In this document: positions 1 through 9,148 of the stretch, piece by piece
Layout of the letters: every line of letters begins with the position of its first letter
How positions within the stretch are numbered: position 1 is the stretch's first letter
Origin: Cetobacterium sp. 2A
Lineage (GTDB): Bacteria; Fusobacteriota; Fusobacteriia; Fusobacteriales; Fusobacteriaceae
NCBI RefSeq assembly: GCF_014250685.1
Contig: NZ_JACFAJ010000014.1
Location: forward strand, 1 to 64,000
Length of the DNA stretch: 64,000 nt
Direction: 5' to 3'
Program-made: the position numbers and the translations under genes
Notes under the pieces: generated by a model
Seen by the model: only the letters and a program-made list of their open reading frames with translations
What the model was told of the DNA's origin: nothing
The model's database searches: none

Positions 1-18
1 TTTTTTTCAAAAAATCTA

Positions 19-47
19 TTGACGAAACGAAAAGCCTAAGGTATATA
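19..47 (+). promoter_or_regulatory. Promoter of the lysine fermentation operon
   Basis: A TTGACG -35 hexamer at 19-24 and a TATATA -10 hexamer at 42-47 are separated by exactly 17 bases. It lies about 85 bases upstream of the first gene and is the only strong sigma-70-like promoter seen before the ten-gene run, so it probably drives the whole operon. Confidence 0.7.
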
Positions 48-62
48 CGTCTAGTGTCATAA

Positions 63-78
63 GTAAGTACTCACTTAC
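63..78. promoter_or_regulatory. Inverted repeat, possible operator
   Basis: GTAAGT and ACTTAC form perfect 6-base arms around a 4-base spacer. The repeat starts about 15 bases after the -10 box, near the expected transcription start and before the ribosome binding site. This position suits a repressor site, or a short leader hairpin. No regulator gene is adjacent. Confidence 0.4.
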
Positions 79-132
79 ACTGCTCTACTCAAAATTTAAA
101 AATATCAAACAAATATTTTAGGGGGAGTTAAC

Positions 133-1629
133 ATGGAAATTTTAGTCGCCTTGGCAAAGCTGAGTCCGGTAGCACTATTAGCAGGTCTTATGGTGGGAGG
201 TTATGATGCACTAATAGCAGCTCCAATTGCAACTGTTTATGCAGCGATTATCGCAGTATTTTTCGCAAAGAAAAAAATAAATGATATTATGGATGCTTGT
301 ATAAAAAATGCAAGAGAAATGCAAATAGCTTTCTTTATTTTGATGGCAGCATATGCAATGGCAGAGGCATTTATGTCAACTGGAGTAGGAGCATCAATAA
401 TCAATTTATCACTAAATATTGGATTGACAGCAAGAACAGTGGCTGTAGTGGGAGTAGGAGTAACTTCAATACTATCGATAGCTACAGGAACAAGCTGGGG
501 AACATTTGCAGCATGTGCGCCTATATTTCTTTGGTTAAATCATATTGTTGGTGGAAATATGTATCTTACTTTAGCAGCAATCGCAGGTGGAGCATGTTTT
601 GGAGATAACATTGGACTTATATCTGATACCACAATAGTAAGTTCTGGAATTCAAAGAGTTGAAGTTGTAAAAAGAATAAGACACCAAGGTTTCTGGTCAG
701 CATCTGTATTAATATTAGCTGTAACTTCTTTCTATATAGCGGGAGTTGTTATGGACTTACCTACAACAATAGGAAATGCAGCAGAAGCTATAGATCAAAT
801 TCCTGAGGCAGCTTGGAAAGCATTAGCAGAGGAAAGACCAAGTGCTGAAGCACTTTTAAATCAAGTTAAAAATGGAGTGCCTTACTATATGGTAATTCCA
901 TTGATATTAGTTCTTATTTCAGCTTTTAGAGGGATGACGACTTTACTTTGTCTATTCATAGGAATATTATCAGCATACGTTCTTGGAAGTATAGCAGGGA
1001 CAGTTGAAAGTTTACAATCATTCTTAGATTTAGTAACAACTGGATTTGCAGATGCAGGTTCATGGGTAATTGTTATGATGATGTGGGTAGCTGCATTTGG
1101 TGGAATCATGAAAATTATGGATGCTTTCAGACCTATATCTATATTAGTTGTAAAGATTTCAAGAAATGTTAGACAACTTATGTTTTATAACGGTGTTCTT
1201 TCTATTTTAGGAAATGCAGGTCTTGCAGATGAGATGGCACAAATTGTTACAATAGGACCAATTATAAAAGAATTGGTAGAGAAAAATGTTGTTGGAAAAC
1301 CAGAACATATAGAAACTCTTAGATTAAGAAACGCTACGTTTAGTGATGCATTGGGAGTTTTTGGTTCTCAACTAATACCGTGGCATGTATATATAGGATT
1401 CTATTTAGGAATTGCTAATGCTGTTTATCCTTTACATGTATTTAATGCAATGGATTTAATAAGATTTAACTTTATGGCCTTTATAGCAGTTGGAAGTATT
1501 TTGATTCTTACATTAACTGGACTTGACAGATTAATACCAAGATTTGGATTACCATCAGAACCAGATGTTAGATTAAGACAAGCTCATGAGGAAATAGAAG
1601 TAGAAGATGGTATTGAAGCCGAGGCTTAA
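133..1629 (+). CDS. NhaC-family Na+/H+ antiporter-like transporter of the lysine operon
   Basis: A 498-residue inner-membrane protein with about 11-12 hydrophobic segments. The NhaC hallmark GTSWGT lies near residue 120 and a GDN...SDTTIVSSG motif near residues 157-171, so the family assignment is firm. A GGGGGAG ribosome binding site sits 7 bases before the ATG. It is the first gene behind the operon promoter and is followed after 34 bases by kal. NhaC proteins exchange sodium for protons. The place in a lysine operon suggests ion or pH balance during fermentation, or lysine or end-product transport; that substrate is inference. The C-terminal 25 residues are strongly acidic. Confidence 0.8.
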   Translation: MEILVALAKLSPVALLAGLMVGGYDALIAAPIATVYAAIIAVFFAKKKINDIMDACIKNAREMQIAFFILMAAYAMAEAFMSTGVGASIINLSLNIGLTARTVAVVGVGVTSILSIATGTSWGTFAACAPIFLWLNHIVGGNMYLTLAAIAGGACFGDNIGLISDTTIVSSGIQRVEVVKRIRHQGFWSASVLILAVTSFYIAGVVMDLPTTIGNAAEAIDQIPEAAWKALAEERPSAEALLNQVKNGVPYYMVIPLILVLISAFRGMTTLLCLFIGILSAYVLGSIAGTVESLQSFLDLVTTGFADAGSWVIVMMMWVAAFGGIMKIMDAFRPISILVVKISRNVRQLMFYNGVLSILGNAGLADEMAQIVTIGPIIKELVEKNVVGKPEHIETLRLRNATFSDALGVFGSQLIPWHVYIGFYLGIANAVYPLHVFNAMDLIRFNFMAFIAVGSILILTLTGLDRLIPRFGLPSEPDVRLRQAHEEIEVEDGIEAEA

Positions 1630-1663
1630 TATATAAACAAAGAAGAATAAAAGGAGAGGTAAA

Positions 1664-2050
1664 ATGACAAAATCATTGATCAGATTGAGAATGAGTTCAG
1701 GAGATGCCCATTATGGGGGAAATCTTGTGGATGGAGCAAGAATTTTACAGCTATTTGGAGATGTTGCTACAGAACTTTTGATAAAGCATGATGGAGATGA
1801 AGGGTTATTTAAGGCCTACAGTAATATAGAATTTATAGCACCAGTTTATGGTGGAGATTATTTAGAAGTTGTTGGAGAAATTACAAAAGTTGGAAATACT
1901 TCTAGAGAAATGAAATTTGAAGCAAGAAAAGTTATTGTTCCAAGAACAGACATTTCAGATTCTGCTGCAGATTTCTTAGAAGAACCAATAGTTGTTTGTA
2001 AGGCCATTGGAACTTGTGTTGTACCAAAAAATGTTCAAAGAAAGGGATGA
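1664..2050 (+). CDS. kal: 3-aminobutyryl-CoA ammonia-lyase
   Basis: A 128-residue cytoplasmic protein, the usual length for Kal, a small hotdog-fold enzyme. It converts L-3-aminobutyryl-CoA to crotonyl-CoA and ammonia, a late step of lysine fermentation. The call rests on the overall sequence resemblance ([12 protein letters not shown] start, hotdog-like [13 protein letters not shown] stretch) and on its position directly before kce, kdd and kamA, the order known from fusobacteria. An AGGAGAGG ribosome binding site precedes the ATG. The 3' end touches the first possible start codons of kce, so translation of the two is probably coupled. Confidence 0.9.
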   Translation: MTKSLIRLRMSSGDAHYGGNLVDGARILQLFGDVATELLIKHDGDEGLFKAYSNIEFIAPVYGGDYLEVVGEITKVGNTSREMKFEARKVIVPRTDISDSAADFLEEPIVVCKAIGTCVVPKNVQRKG

Positions 2051-2055
2051 TAAAA

Positions 2056-2874
2056 GTGGAAAAACTTATAATTACTGCAGCTATTTGTGGAGCAGAGGTA
2101 ACTAAAGAGCATAATCCAGCAGTACCTTATACTGTTGAAGAGATAGCAAATGAAGCATATTCCGCTTATATGGCAGGAGCATCAATTATCCATCTTCATG
2201 TAAGAGAGGACAATGGTACACCAACTCAGAAAAAAGAAAGATATGAAGAGTGTATGAAAGCAATAAGAGAAAAATGTCCTGATGTAATTATTCAACCTTC
2301 AACAGGTGGATCGGTTGGAATGACATCAGACGAGAGATTAGAACCAGTGGAACTTTCTCCAGAGATGGCAACTTTAGATTGTGGAACTTTAAACTTTGGT
2401 GGGGATGAAATCTTTGTTAATACAGAAAATATGATAAAGATTTTTGGTAAAAAAATGATTGAAAATTCAGTTAAACCAGAAGTTGAAGTGTTTGATAAAT
2501 CTATGATAGATACAGCGATTAGATTAGCTAAAAAAGGATTTATAAAAGAACCTATGCATTTTAGTTTAGTTATGGGAGTTAATGGGGGAATATCTGGAGA
2601 GTTGAGAGACTTTATTTTTATGAAAGAGAGTATTCCATGTGGATCAACTTATTCAGTAGCAGGAATTGGAAAATATGAGTTTACCTTAGCTACAGCTTCA
2701 ATAATTTCGGGGGGACATGTTAGAGTTGGATTTGAGGATAACATCTATTTAAGCAAGGGTGTACTTGCAAAAAATAATGGAGAATTAGTTGAAAAAGTTG
2801 TAAGAATAGCAAAAGAGCTAGGAAGAGATATAGCAACACCAGAGGAAGCTAGACAAATTTTAGGGTTAAAATAG
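2056..2874 (+). CDS. kce: 3-keto-5-aminohexanoate cleavage enzyme
   Basis: A 272-residue enzyme of the BKACE (DUF849) family. It condenses 3-keto-5-aminohexanoate with acetyl-CoA and cleaves it to acetoacetate and L-3-aminobutyryl-CoA, the substrate of Kal. Family signatures seen are SIIHLHVRE near residues 42-50, IIQPSTGG near residue 82, MATLDCGTLNFGG around residue 100 and GGHVRVGFEDN near the C-terminus. The His pair in HLH is the expected metal-binding element. I place the start at the GTG at 2056, nine bases after AAAGGG, because the protein then begins MEKLIITAA like characterised Kce; an in-frame ATG at 2047 overlapping the kal stop is the alternative. Confidence 0.92.
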   Translation: MEKLIITAAICGAEVTKEHNPAVPYTVEEIANEAYSAYMAGASIIHLHVREDNGTPTQKKERYEECMKAIREKCPDVIIQPSTGGSVGMTSDERLEPVELSPEMATLDCGTLNFGGDEIFVNTENMIKIFGKKMIENSVKPEVEVFDKSMIDTAIRLAKKGFIKEPMHFSLVMGVNGGISGELRDFIFMKESIPCGSTYSVAGIGKYEFTLATASIISGGHVRVGFEDNIYLSKGVLAKNNGELVEKVVRIAKELGRDIATPEEARQILGLK

Positions 2875-2885
2875 GAGGAATTAAT

Positions 2886-3920
2886 ATGATAAAAGGATGT
2901 AAATTTGGAACTCACAGAGTACTTCAACCTATAGGATCACTACCACAAGGAGCTTTAAAAATATCTAACGATATGGAAATAGCAACAAATGAAATTTTAG
3001 TGGACGTTAAAACTCTTAATATAGATTCTGCAAGTTTTACTCAAATAAAAGAAGCTTGTCAAAAAGATGAGATCAAAATGGCAGAAATGATTAATAGTAT
3101 TGTTTCTGAAAGAGGAAAAATGCAAAATCCTGTGACTGGTTCAGGTGGAATGTTAATTGGAACAGTTGAAAAAATAGGGCCAGATTTTCCTGATAAAAAT
3201 TTAAAAGTTGGAGATAAAATAGCGACATTAGTATCTCTTTCTCTTACTCCTTTACATATCAATGAAATAAAAAAAGTAAACACTTCAAACGATCAAGTTG
3301 ATGTTGATGCAAAAGCAATTGTATTTGAAAGTGGACTTTATGCAGTATTACCAAGTGATATTCCAGAAAAATTAGCTCTAGCTGCACTTGATGTTGCGGG
3401 TGCTCCAGCTCAAGTTGAAAAACTTGTAAAAGAAGGAGACACTGTTTGTATCATCGGTGGAGGTGGAAAATCAGGAGTTCTTTGTTGTTATCAAGCTATG
3501 AAAAATGTTGGTCCAAATGGAAAAGTTATAGTATTTGAATATTCAGAATCAAATGCTCAAAGAATAAGAGATTTAGGATTAGCTCACGAAGTAATAGTTG
3601 GAGATGCTACAAAACCAGTTGAAATTTACAATACAATAAATGAAGTAACTAATGGTCAACTTTGTGACGTTGTAATAAATAATGTAAATGTTCAAGGAAC
3701 TGAAATGTCTTCAATTCTTATAACTAAAGATGATGGAGTTGTTTACTTCTTCTCAATGGCTACTTCATTTACAAAAGCTGCTCTTGGAGCGGAAGGTGTA
3801 GGAAAAGACGTAAATATGATAGTTGGAAATGGATATACAAAAGGGCATGCAAATCTAACATTACAAATTATTAGGGAATCAGAATCAATCAGACAATTGT
3901 TTGAAAAGCTATATGTATAA
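2886..3920 (+). CDS. kdd: L-erythro-3,5-diaminohexanoate dehydrogenase
   Basis: A 344-residue NAD(P)-dependent dehydrogenase that oxidatively deaminates 3,5-diaminohexanoate to 3-keto-5-aminohexanoate, the substrate of Kce. It has the layout of a medium-chain dehydrogenase-like protein: an N-terminal barrel-like half and a Rossmann half with CIIGGGGKSG around residue 190 followed by an acidic residue in VIVFEYSE. It starts 11 bases after kce behind AGGAGG. The neighbouring kal, kce and kamA genes make the assignment specific; fold alone would give only a generic dehydrogenase. Confidence 0.92.
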   Translation: MIKGCKFGTHRVLQPIGSLPQGALKISNDMEIATNEILVDVKTLNIDSASFTQIKEACQKDEIKMAEMINSIVSERGKMQNPVTGSGGMLIGTVEKIGPDFPDKNLKVGDKIATLVSLSLTPLHINEIKKVNTSNDQVDVDAKAIVFESGLYAVLPSDIPEKLALAALDVAGAPAQVEKLVKEGDTVCIIGGGGKSGVLCCYQAMKNVGPNGKVIVFEYSESNAQRIRDLGLAHEVIVGDATKPVEIYNTINEVTNGQLCDVVINNVNVQGTEMSSILITKDDGVVYFFSMATSFTKAALGAEGVGKDVNMIVGNGYTKGHANLTLQIIRESESIRQLFEKLYV

Positions 3921-3979
3921 TTAATATTTAGGAGAATTTCAACATATATTTTGAGCATATATCAGGGAGGAAAAACATA

Positions 3980-5230
3980 ATGAGAGATTTTAAAAAAGTT
4001 TGGAATGTAACAGACGAACAATGGAATGATTGGAAATGGCAAGTTAGAAATAGAGTCGAAACTTTAGAAGATTTAGAAAAACATATAAGTTTAACAGAAT
4101 CAGAAAAAGAAGGAATTACTAAATCATTAGAAACAATCAGAATGGGAATCACTCCATATTATTTAAGTTTAGTTGATGAAACTGACCCAAATTGTCCTGT
4201 GAGAAAACAAGCAGTTCCAGCTATAAATGAACTTCATAATACCGATGCTGACTTAGAAGATCCTTTACATGAAGATGGAGATTCACCAGTTCCAGGATTA
4301 ACACATAGATATCCTGATAGAGTGTTATTGTTACTAACTGATATGTGCTCTATGTATTGTAGACATTGTACAAGAAGAAGATTCGCTGGGCAAACTGACC
4401 ACGCTATGCCAATGGACAGAATTGACAAAGCTATAGAGTATATTAAAAATACACCTCAAGTAAGAGACGTTGTTTTATCAGGTGGAGATCCATTACTTTT
4501 ATCTGATGAGAATTTAGAAAAAGTTATTAAAAAAATAAGAGCAATTGAACATGTTGATGTTATAAGAATTGGATCAAGAACACCAGTTGTTATGCCTCAA
4601 AGAATTACTCCAGAATTATGTGAAATGCTTAAAAAATATCACCCAATCTGGTTAAATACTCACTTTAACCATTCTAAGGAAGTAACTCCAGAAGCTAGAG
4701 CAGCTTGTGAAATGTTAGCGAATGCTGGTGTTCCGTTAGGAAATCAATCAGTATTATTAAGAGGAGTTAATGACTGTGTGCACGTAATGAAGAAATTAGT
4801 TCATGATTTAGTAAGAATGAGAGTAAGACCATATTATATCTATCAGTGTGACTTATCTATGGGATTAGAGCATTTTAGAACTCCGGTTTCAAAAGGTATT
4901 GAAATAATTGAAGGATTAAGAGGACATACATCAGGATATGCAGTTCCAACATTTGTTGTAGATGCACCTGGTGGAGGAGGAAAAATTCCTGTAATGCCAT
5001 CTTATTTAATATCACAGTCTCCAGATAAAGTTGTACTAAGAAACTTTGAAGGAGTTATAACTACTTATACTCAACCAACTGGATATGTTAATAATTGTCA
5101 ATGTGAAGTTTGTGCTTCTCCTATGGAAAATAAAGTTTCAACAGGAGTGTCTAGTCTTCTTCATGGAGAAACAATGACTCTAGAACCTACAGAATTAGAT
5201 AGAAAAGTAAGAGCTCAATCAAGAGTATAA
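3980..5230 (+). CDS. kamA: Lysine 2,3-aminomutase (radical SAM, PLP)
   Basis: A 416-residue radical SAM enzyme that interconverts L-lysine and L-beta-lysine, the first committed step. The [4Fe-4S] motif CSMYCRHC is at residues 123-130, SAM contacts follow in LSGGDPL near residue 167, and the PLP lysine lies in the GGGGKIP motif at residue 335, two residues from the numbering of the clostridial enzyme. A C-terminal NNCQCEVC stretch supplies the zinc-type cysteines. Length and motifs all match the family. GGGAGG precedes the ATG, after a 59-base gap from kdd, and kamB follows one base after the stop. Confidence 0.96.
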   Translation: MRDFKKVWNVTDEQWNDWKWQVRNRVETLEDLEKHISLTESEKEGITKSLETIRMGITPYYLSLVDETDPNCPVRKQAVPAINELHNTDADLEDPLHEDGDSPVPGLTHRYPDRVLLLLTDMCSMYCRHCTRRRFAGQTDHAMPMDRIDKAIEYIKNTPQVRDVVLSGGDPLLLSDENLEKVIKKIRAIEHVDVIRIGSRTPVVMPQRITPELCEMLKKYHPIWLNTHFNHSKEVTPEARAACEMLANAGVPLGNQSVLLRGVNDCVHVMKKLVHDLVRMRVRPYYIYQCDLSMGLEHFRTPVSKGIEIIEGLRGHTSGYAVPTFVVDAPGGGGKIPVMPSYLISQSPDKVVLRNFEGVITTYTQPTGYVNNCQCEVCASPMENKVSTGVSSLLHGETMTLEPTELDRKVRAQSRV

Positions 5231-5231
5231 A

Positions 5232-6233
5232 ATGCCTTTTATCGAATCTGTAAAAAAATACAAGAGCATTTCCACCATAGGACTTGAAAAGAATGTAGGA
5301 AAGACAGAGACATTGAATTATATTCTAAAAAAATTGAGTAAAGAAAATTATACTGTAGCTCTTACTTCTATAGGGATTGATGGAGAGGTAGTCGACCAAG
5401 TTACGACTACCTCTAAACCGGAAATTTATTTACCAAAAGGAGCTTTGTTTATAACAAGTGAAAAACATTATAAAATGAAAAAATTTCAAGCAGAAGTAGT
5501 TAATGTAAGTGAAAGAACTACAGCGCTTGGAAGATTGGTAACATCAAGAGCTCTTACTCCTGGATATATTCTTTTATCAGGTCCATCTAATGGAACTTGG
5601 GTTAAAGAGGTTATAGACGATACCTTAGAAAAAGGTGCTGATATAATAATTGTTGATGGGGCCCTATCTCGTTTGAGTGTAGGGTCTCCTATCATTACAG
5701 AAGGAATTGTTCTTTCGACAGGAGCTTCGGTATCAATAAACATGAATGAGGTAGTAAAAAAAACTAGACATGTAATAGATTTACTAAATCTTTCGAATGT
5801 AAATTTAGAAGAAAAAAATAAGTTGGAGAATTTATCAGATGGAATTTATCTTATAAATGATGGGATAGAAAAATTACCAATTAAATCTATTCTTCATTTT
5901 ACAAACTTGAAAGAGAATATTTTTCAACACAAGTCTAAAGTTTATATAACAGGAGTTGTTACAGAGAGATTTATAGACTATATAACAAGACAAGAAAATA
6001 TAGAAAATATAGAAATAATCGTTAAAGATTTTACAAAAGTATTTGTAGGGCCTGAAATTTTAAGAAAATTTTTTAGAAAAAATGGAAAATTAAAGGTTTT
6101 AACAAAAACCGAATTAATTGCAGTCACTGTAAATCCAACTTCACCAGCTGGATATATATTAAACTCAAGTGAACTTATACAAAAACTTAAAGAGTTTATT
6201 GATGTTCCAGTTGTTAACTTAAGGGAGGTTTGA
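5232..6233 (+). CDS. kamB: KamB-type P-loop protein of the lysine aminomutase cluster
   Basis: A 333-residue cytoplasmic protein with an N-terminal Walker A motif, GLEKNVGKT, at residues 17-25 and a probable Walker B strand, ADIIIVDGA, near residue 140. Homologous genes regularly accompany kamDE and the related ornithine aminomutase genes; the biochemical role is not firmly established. Because its MutS-like partner KamC is encoded next and the mutase follows, I infer a nucleotide-dependent maintenance or reactivation role for the B12-dependent mutase. It begins one base after the kamA stop with only a weak AAGAG ribosome binding site, suggesting translational coupling. Confidence 0.8.
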   Translation: MPFIESVKKYKSISTIGLEKNVGKTETLNYILKKLSKENYTVALTSIGIDGEVVDQVTTTSKPEIYLPKGALFITSEKHYKMKKFQAEVVNVSERTTALGRLVTSRALTPGYILLSGPSNGTWVKEVIDDTLEKGADIIIVDGALSRLSVGSPIITEGIVLSTGASVSINMNEVVKKTRHVIDLLNLSNVNLEEKNKLENLSDGIYLINDGIEKLPIKSILHFTNLKENIFQHKSKVYITGVVTERFIDYITRQENIENIEIIVKDFTKVFVGPEILRKFFRKNGKLKVLTKTELIAVTVNPTSPAGYILNSSELIQKLKEFIDVPVVNLREV

Positions 6234-6234
6234 A

Positions 6235-7596
6235 ATGACAACTTATGAAAAAATTGGGTTGGATTATATACTTAATAATTTAAACACAGTAACTCTTTTA
6301 GGGAAGAAAAAAATAAAAAATTTGAAATTTCTGACGGACTCTAACTCTATAGAGAATGAATACTATTTCATGGAAGAAGTTAATAAATTCATTACTGAAA
6401 ATAAAGATCTGGATAGGGATATAAAAAGAAAACTTTTAAATATTAAAGATATAACTAACACTATTGATAGACTAGCAGAAGGCTATATTTTGGATGATAT
6501 AGAATTGTTTGAAATTAAAATTTTTGCAATGAGCTCTCAAGAGTTATATAAGATTATAGGAAATGACCTTCCTTTTATATCTCCCAAAAATTTAGAAAAA
6601 GTAGTGGAAATTTTAGATCCAGAAAAAACTGGAATAGCGAGTTTTCATATTTATAGTTCATATTCTCCTGAACTTTATTCAATAAGAGAAGAAATAAAGA
6701 GAGAAAAAGATAACGAATCTCTCTATGAAAGAGAAATGATTATAGAGGATAGAATTAGAAAAGAATTAAGTAAGAAGTTAAGAATTTACAAAGAAGCTAT
6801 TCTAGCTTCTTTAGAAAAAGTTGGACATCTAGATCTCATTTTGGCAAAACTAAAACAAAATCAAGAGTTAGAGTTAAAAAAACCTATTATTGGATTAGAA
6901 ACAAAGTATAAAGAGGTGTTTAATCCAAAAGTATTAAAAACTTTAGAAAATAGTTCTAGAAGTTATCAAAAGATAGATTTAGAAATTGGAGATAGTGTGA
7001 CTGTAATTACAGGTGCCAATATGTCTGGAAAAACATTGAGTTTAAAAACTTTAGCTCTTTGTCAATATATGTGTCAATTGGGATTTTTTATCCCAGCTAC
7101 ATCTTCAGAAATAAAATTGGTAGATGAGATATATTTAACTGTTGGAGATTTTCAATCATTGGAATCAGGATTATCTTCTTATGCAGCAGAAATGCTAGAG
7201 CTTAATAGAATTATATTATTTGTAAGAAGGGGTGTTAAGCCACTTATATTAATAGATGAATTGGCACGTACCACAAATCCTCAAGAAGGACGGGCAATTG
7301 TGCAAAGTGTTATACAAATTTTAAAGGAGTATAATGCAAGAGCAATTATAACAACTCACTATGATAAAATTGGAAAAGACATTAAAAGATTAAGAGTTAA
7401 GGGATTGAAGCATTCAGAAATCCCTGAAAATATATCTGAAAAAAATATAGAAAATTATATAGATTATTCTTTAATAGAAGATAATTTAGATAAAGTTCCA
7501 GAAGAAGCTTTGTCGATTGCAAAACTTCTGAATATAGATGAAGAAATAATCAAAAGAGCTTATGGATACTTAAAAGGGGGAAATACGGATGTCTAG
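6235..7596 (+). CDS. kamC: KamC-type MutS-like ATPase of the lysine aminomutase cluster
   Basis: A 453-residue protein resembling the core and ATPase parts of MutS without the mismatch-binding domain. A helical lever-like region (about residues 60-240) is followed by Walker A GANMSGKT at residues 260-267 and Walker B with LILIDELARTTNP around residue 338; THYD near residue 380 resembles the MutS switch. Such short MutS-like proteins are a constant part of lysine and ornithine aminomutase loci, so a mismatch-repair role is unlikely. A mutase chaperone role with KamB is inference. GGGAGG precedes the start and the 3' end overlaps kamD by 8 bases. Confidence 0.85.
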   Translation: MTTYEKIGLDYILNNLNTVTLLGKKKIKNLKFLTDSNSIENEYYFMEEVNKFITENKDLDRDIKRKLLNIKDITNTIDRLAEGYILDDIELFEIKIFAMSSQELYKIIGNDLPFISPKNLEKVVEILDPEKTGIASFHIYSSYSPELYSIREEIKREKDNESLYEREMIIEDRIRKELSKKLRIYKEAILASLEKVGHLDLILAKLKQNQELELKKPIIGLETKYKEVFNPKVLKTLENSSRSYQKIDLEIGDSVTVITGANMSGKTLSLKTLALCQYMCQLGFFIPATSSEIKLVDEIYLTVGDFQSLESGLSSYAAEMLELNRIILFVRRGVKPLILIDELARTTNPQEGRAIVQSVIQILKEYNARAIITTHYDKIGKDIKRLRVKGLKHSEIPENISEKNIENYIDYSLIEDNLDKVPEEALSIAKLLNIDEEIIKRAYGYLKGGNTDV

Positions 7597-9148
7597 AAGT
7601 AAATTAGGATTAGATTTTAATAAAGTAGATATGGCAAGAGGTCTTGCAAAAAATATAGCTGAGGATGTGCAAGGATTTGTGGATTCTTATACAACAGTTG
7701 CAGTTGAAAGAACTATTTGTAGATTGTTAGGTATAGATGGTGTGGATGCCGATGAAGTTCCATTGCCAAACATAATTGTTGATCATTTAAAAGATAAGGG
7801 TATTTTAAATGAAGGAGTAATGTATTTTATTGGAAATGCAATATTAGAAACAAATCTTTCACCTCAACAAATAGCTGAAAAAGTTTCATCTGGAGAGATT
7901 GATCTATCAAAACTTCCAACACATTCGAAAGAAGATGTAAAAGCCACAATTGAACCAATCGTAAACGAATCAGTTGAAAGAATTAGAAAAAATAGAGAAG
8001 TTAGAGAAAACTATATTGAAAAAATAGGAGAAGGTGACAAGCCTTATCTTTATGTAATAGTTGCAACTGGAAATATTTATGAAGATGTTATTCAAGCTCA
8101 GGCAGCAGCAAGACAAGGAGCGGATGTAATTGCTGTTATAAGAACAACAGGACAAAGTTTATTAGACTATGTACCTTATGGAGCTACAACTGAAGGATTT
8201 GGAGGAACATTTGCAACTCAAGAAAACTTTAGAATAATGAGAAAAGCTTTAGATGAAGTTGGAGAAGAGGTTGGAAAGTATATAAGACTTTGTAATTACT
8301 GTTCTGGACTTTGCATGCCAGAAATTGCTGCAATGGGTGCTTTAGAAAGACTTGATGTAATGTTAAATGATGCTCTCTATGGAATTTTATTTAGAGATAT
8401 AAATATGCAAAGAACGTTAGTTGATCAATTCTTCTCAAGAGTTATAAATGGATTTGCTGGAGTTATTATAAATACAGGAGAAGATAACTATCTTACAACA
8501 GCAGATGCTGTTGAAAATGCACATACAGTATTAGCTTCAGATTTAATTAATGAACAATTAGCTTATATTGCTGGAATTCCAGCAGGACAGATGGGACTTG
8601 GTCATGCATTTGAGATAGATCCAGAATTAAAAAATGGATTTTTACTTGAGTTAGCTCAAGCTCAAATGACAAGAGAAATTTTCCCTGATGCTCCATTAAA
8701 ATATATGCCACCTACAAAATTTATGACAGGAAATATTTTTAAAGGACATATTCAAGATGCTTTATTTAACCAAATTGCGATTATGACAGGACAAGGATTA
8801 CAACTTTTAGGAATGATGACAGAAGCTATTCACACTCCTTTTATGTCTGATAGATATTTATCAATTGAAAATGCGAGATATATCTTTAATAATATGAAAG
8901 ATTTAGGAAGTGAAATAGAATTTAAGCAAGATGGAATGATCCAAAAAAGAGCTCAGGAAGTTTTAAATAACTCTTATGAATTATTAAATAAAATGTCAAG
9001 TGATGGATTATTTAATTCTTTAGAAAAAGGAACATTTGCTGATATAAAAAGAAGTAGAACTGGTGGAAAGGGTCTTGCAGGAGTAGTTGAAAAGGGAAGT
9101 AATTATATGAATTTATTTATCCCTAAAATGTTAGGAGGTAACCAATAA
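7589..9148 (+). CDS. kamD: Beta-lysine/D-lysine 5,6-aminomutase alpha subunit
   Basis: A 519-residue large subunit of the adenosylcobalamin- and PLP-dependent aminomutase that moves the terminal amino group of beta-lysine to give 3,5-diaminohexanoate. The subunit forms the TIM-barrel catalytic core. Length and sequence match the family throughout, including the stretch around YCSGLCMPEIAAMG (near residue 237) and the GIPAGQMGLGHAFE region (near residue 330). A GGGGG ribosome binding site lies inside the end of kamC. Its stop overlaps the kamE start as TAATG, which fits equal production of the two subunits. Confidence 0.95.
   Translation: MSRSKLGLDFNKVDMARGLAKNIAEDVQGFVDSYTTVAVERTICRLLGIDGVDADEVPLPNIIVDHLKDKGILNEGVMYFIGNAILETNLSPQQIAEKVSSGEIDLSKLPTHSKEDVKATIEPIVNESVERIRKNREVRENYIEKIGEGDKPYLYVIVATGNIYEDVIQAQAAARQGADVIAVIRTTGQSLLDYVPYGATTEGFGGTFATQENFRIMRKALDEVGEEVGKYIRLCNYCSGLCMPEIAAMGALERLDVMLNDALYGILFRDINMQRTLVDQFFSRVINGFAGVIINTGEDNYLTTADAVENAHTVLASDLINEQLAYIAGIPAGQMGLGHAFEIDPELKNGFLLELAQAQMTREIFPDAPLKYMPPTKFMTGNIFKGHIQDALFNQIAIMTGQGLQLLGMMTEAIHTPFMSDRYLSIENARYIFNNMKDLGSEIEFKQDGMIQKRAQEVLNNSYELLNKMSSDGLFNSLEKGTFADIKRSRTGGKGLAGVVEKGSNYMNLFIPKMLGGNQ

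Noticed and set aside
6235-7596. A mismatch repair MutS gene
   Set aside because: The mismatch-binding domain is missing, the length is about half of MutS, and it is embedded in the aminomutase operon.
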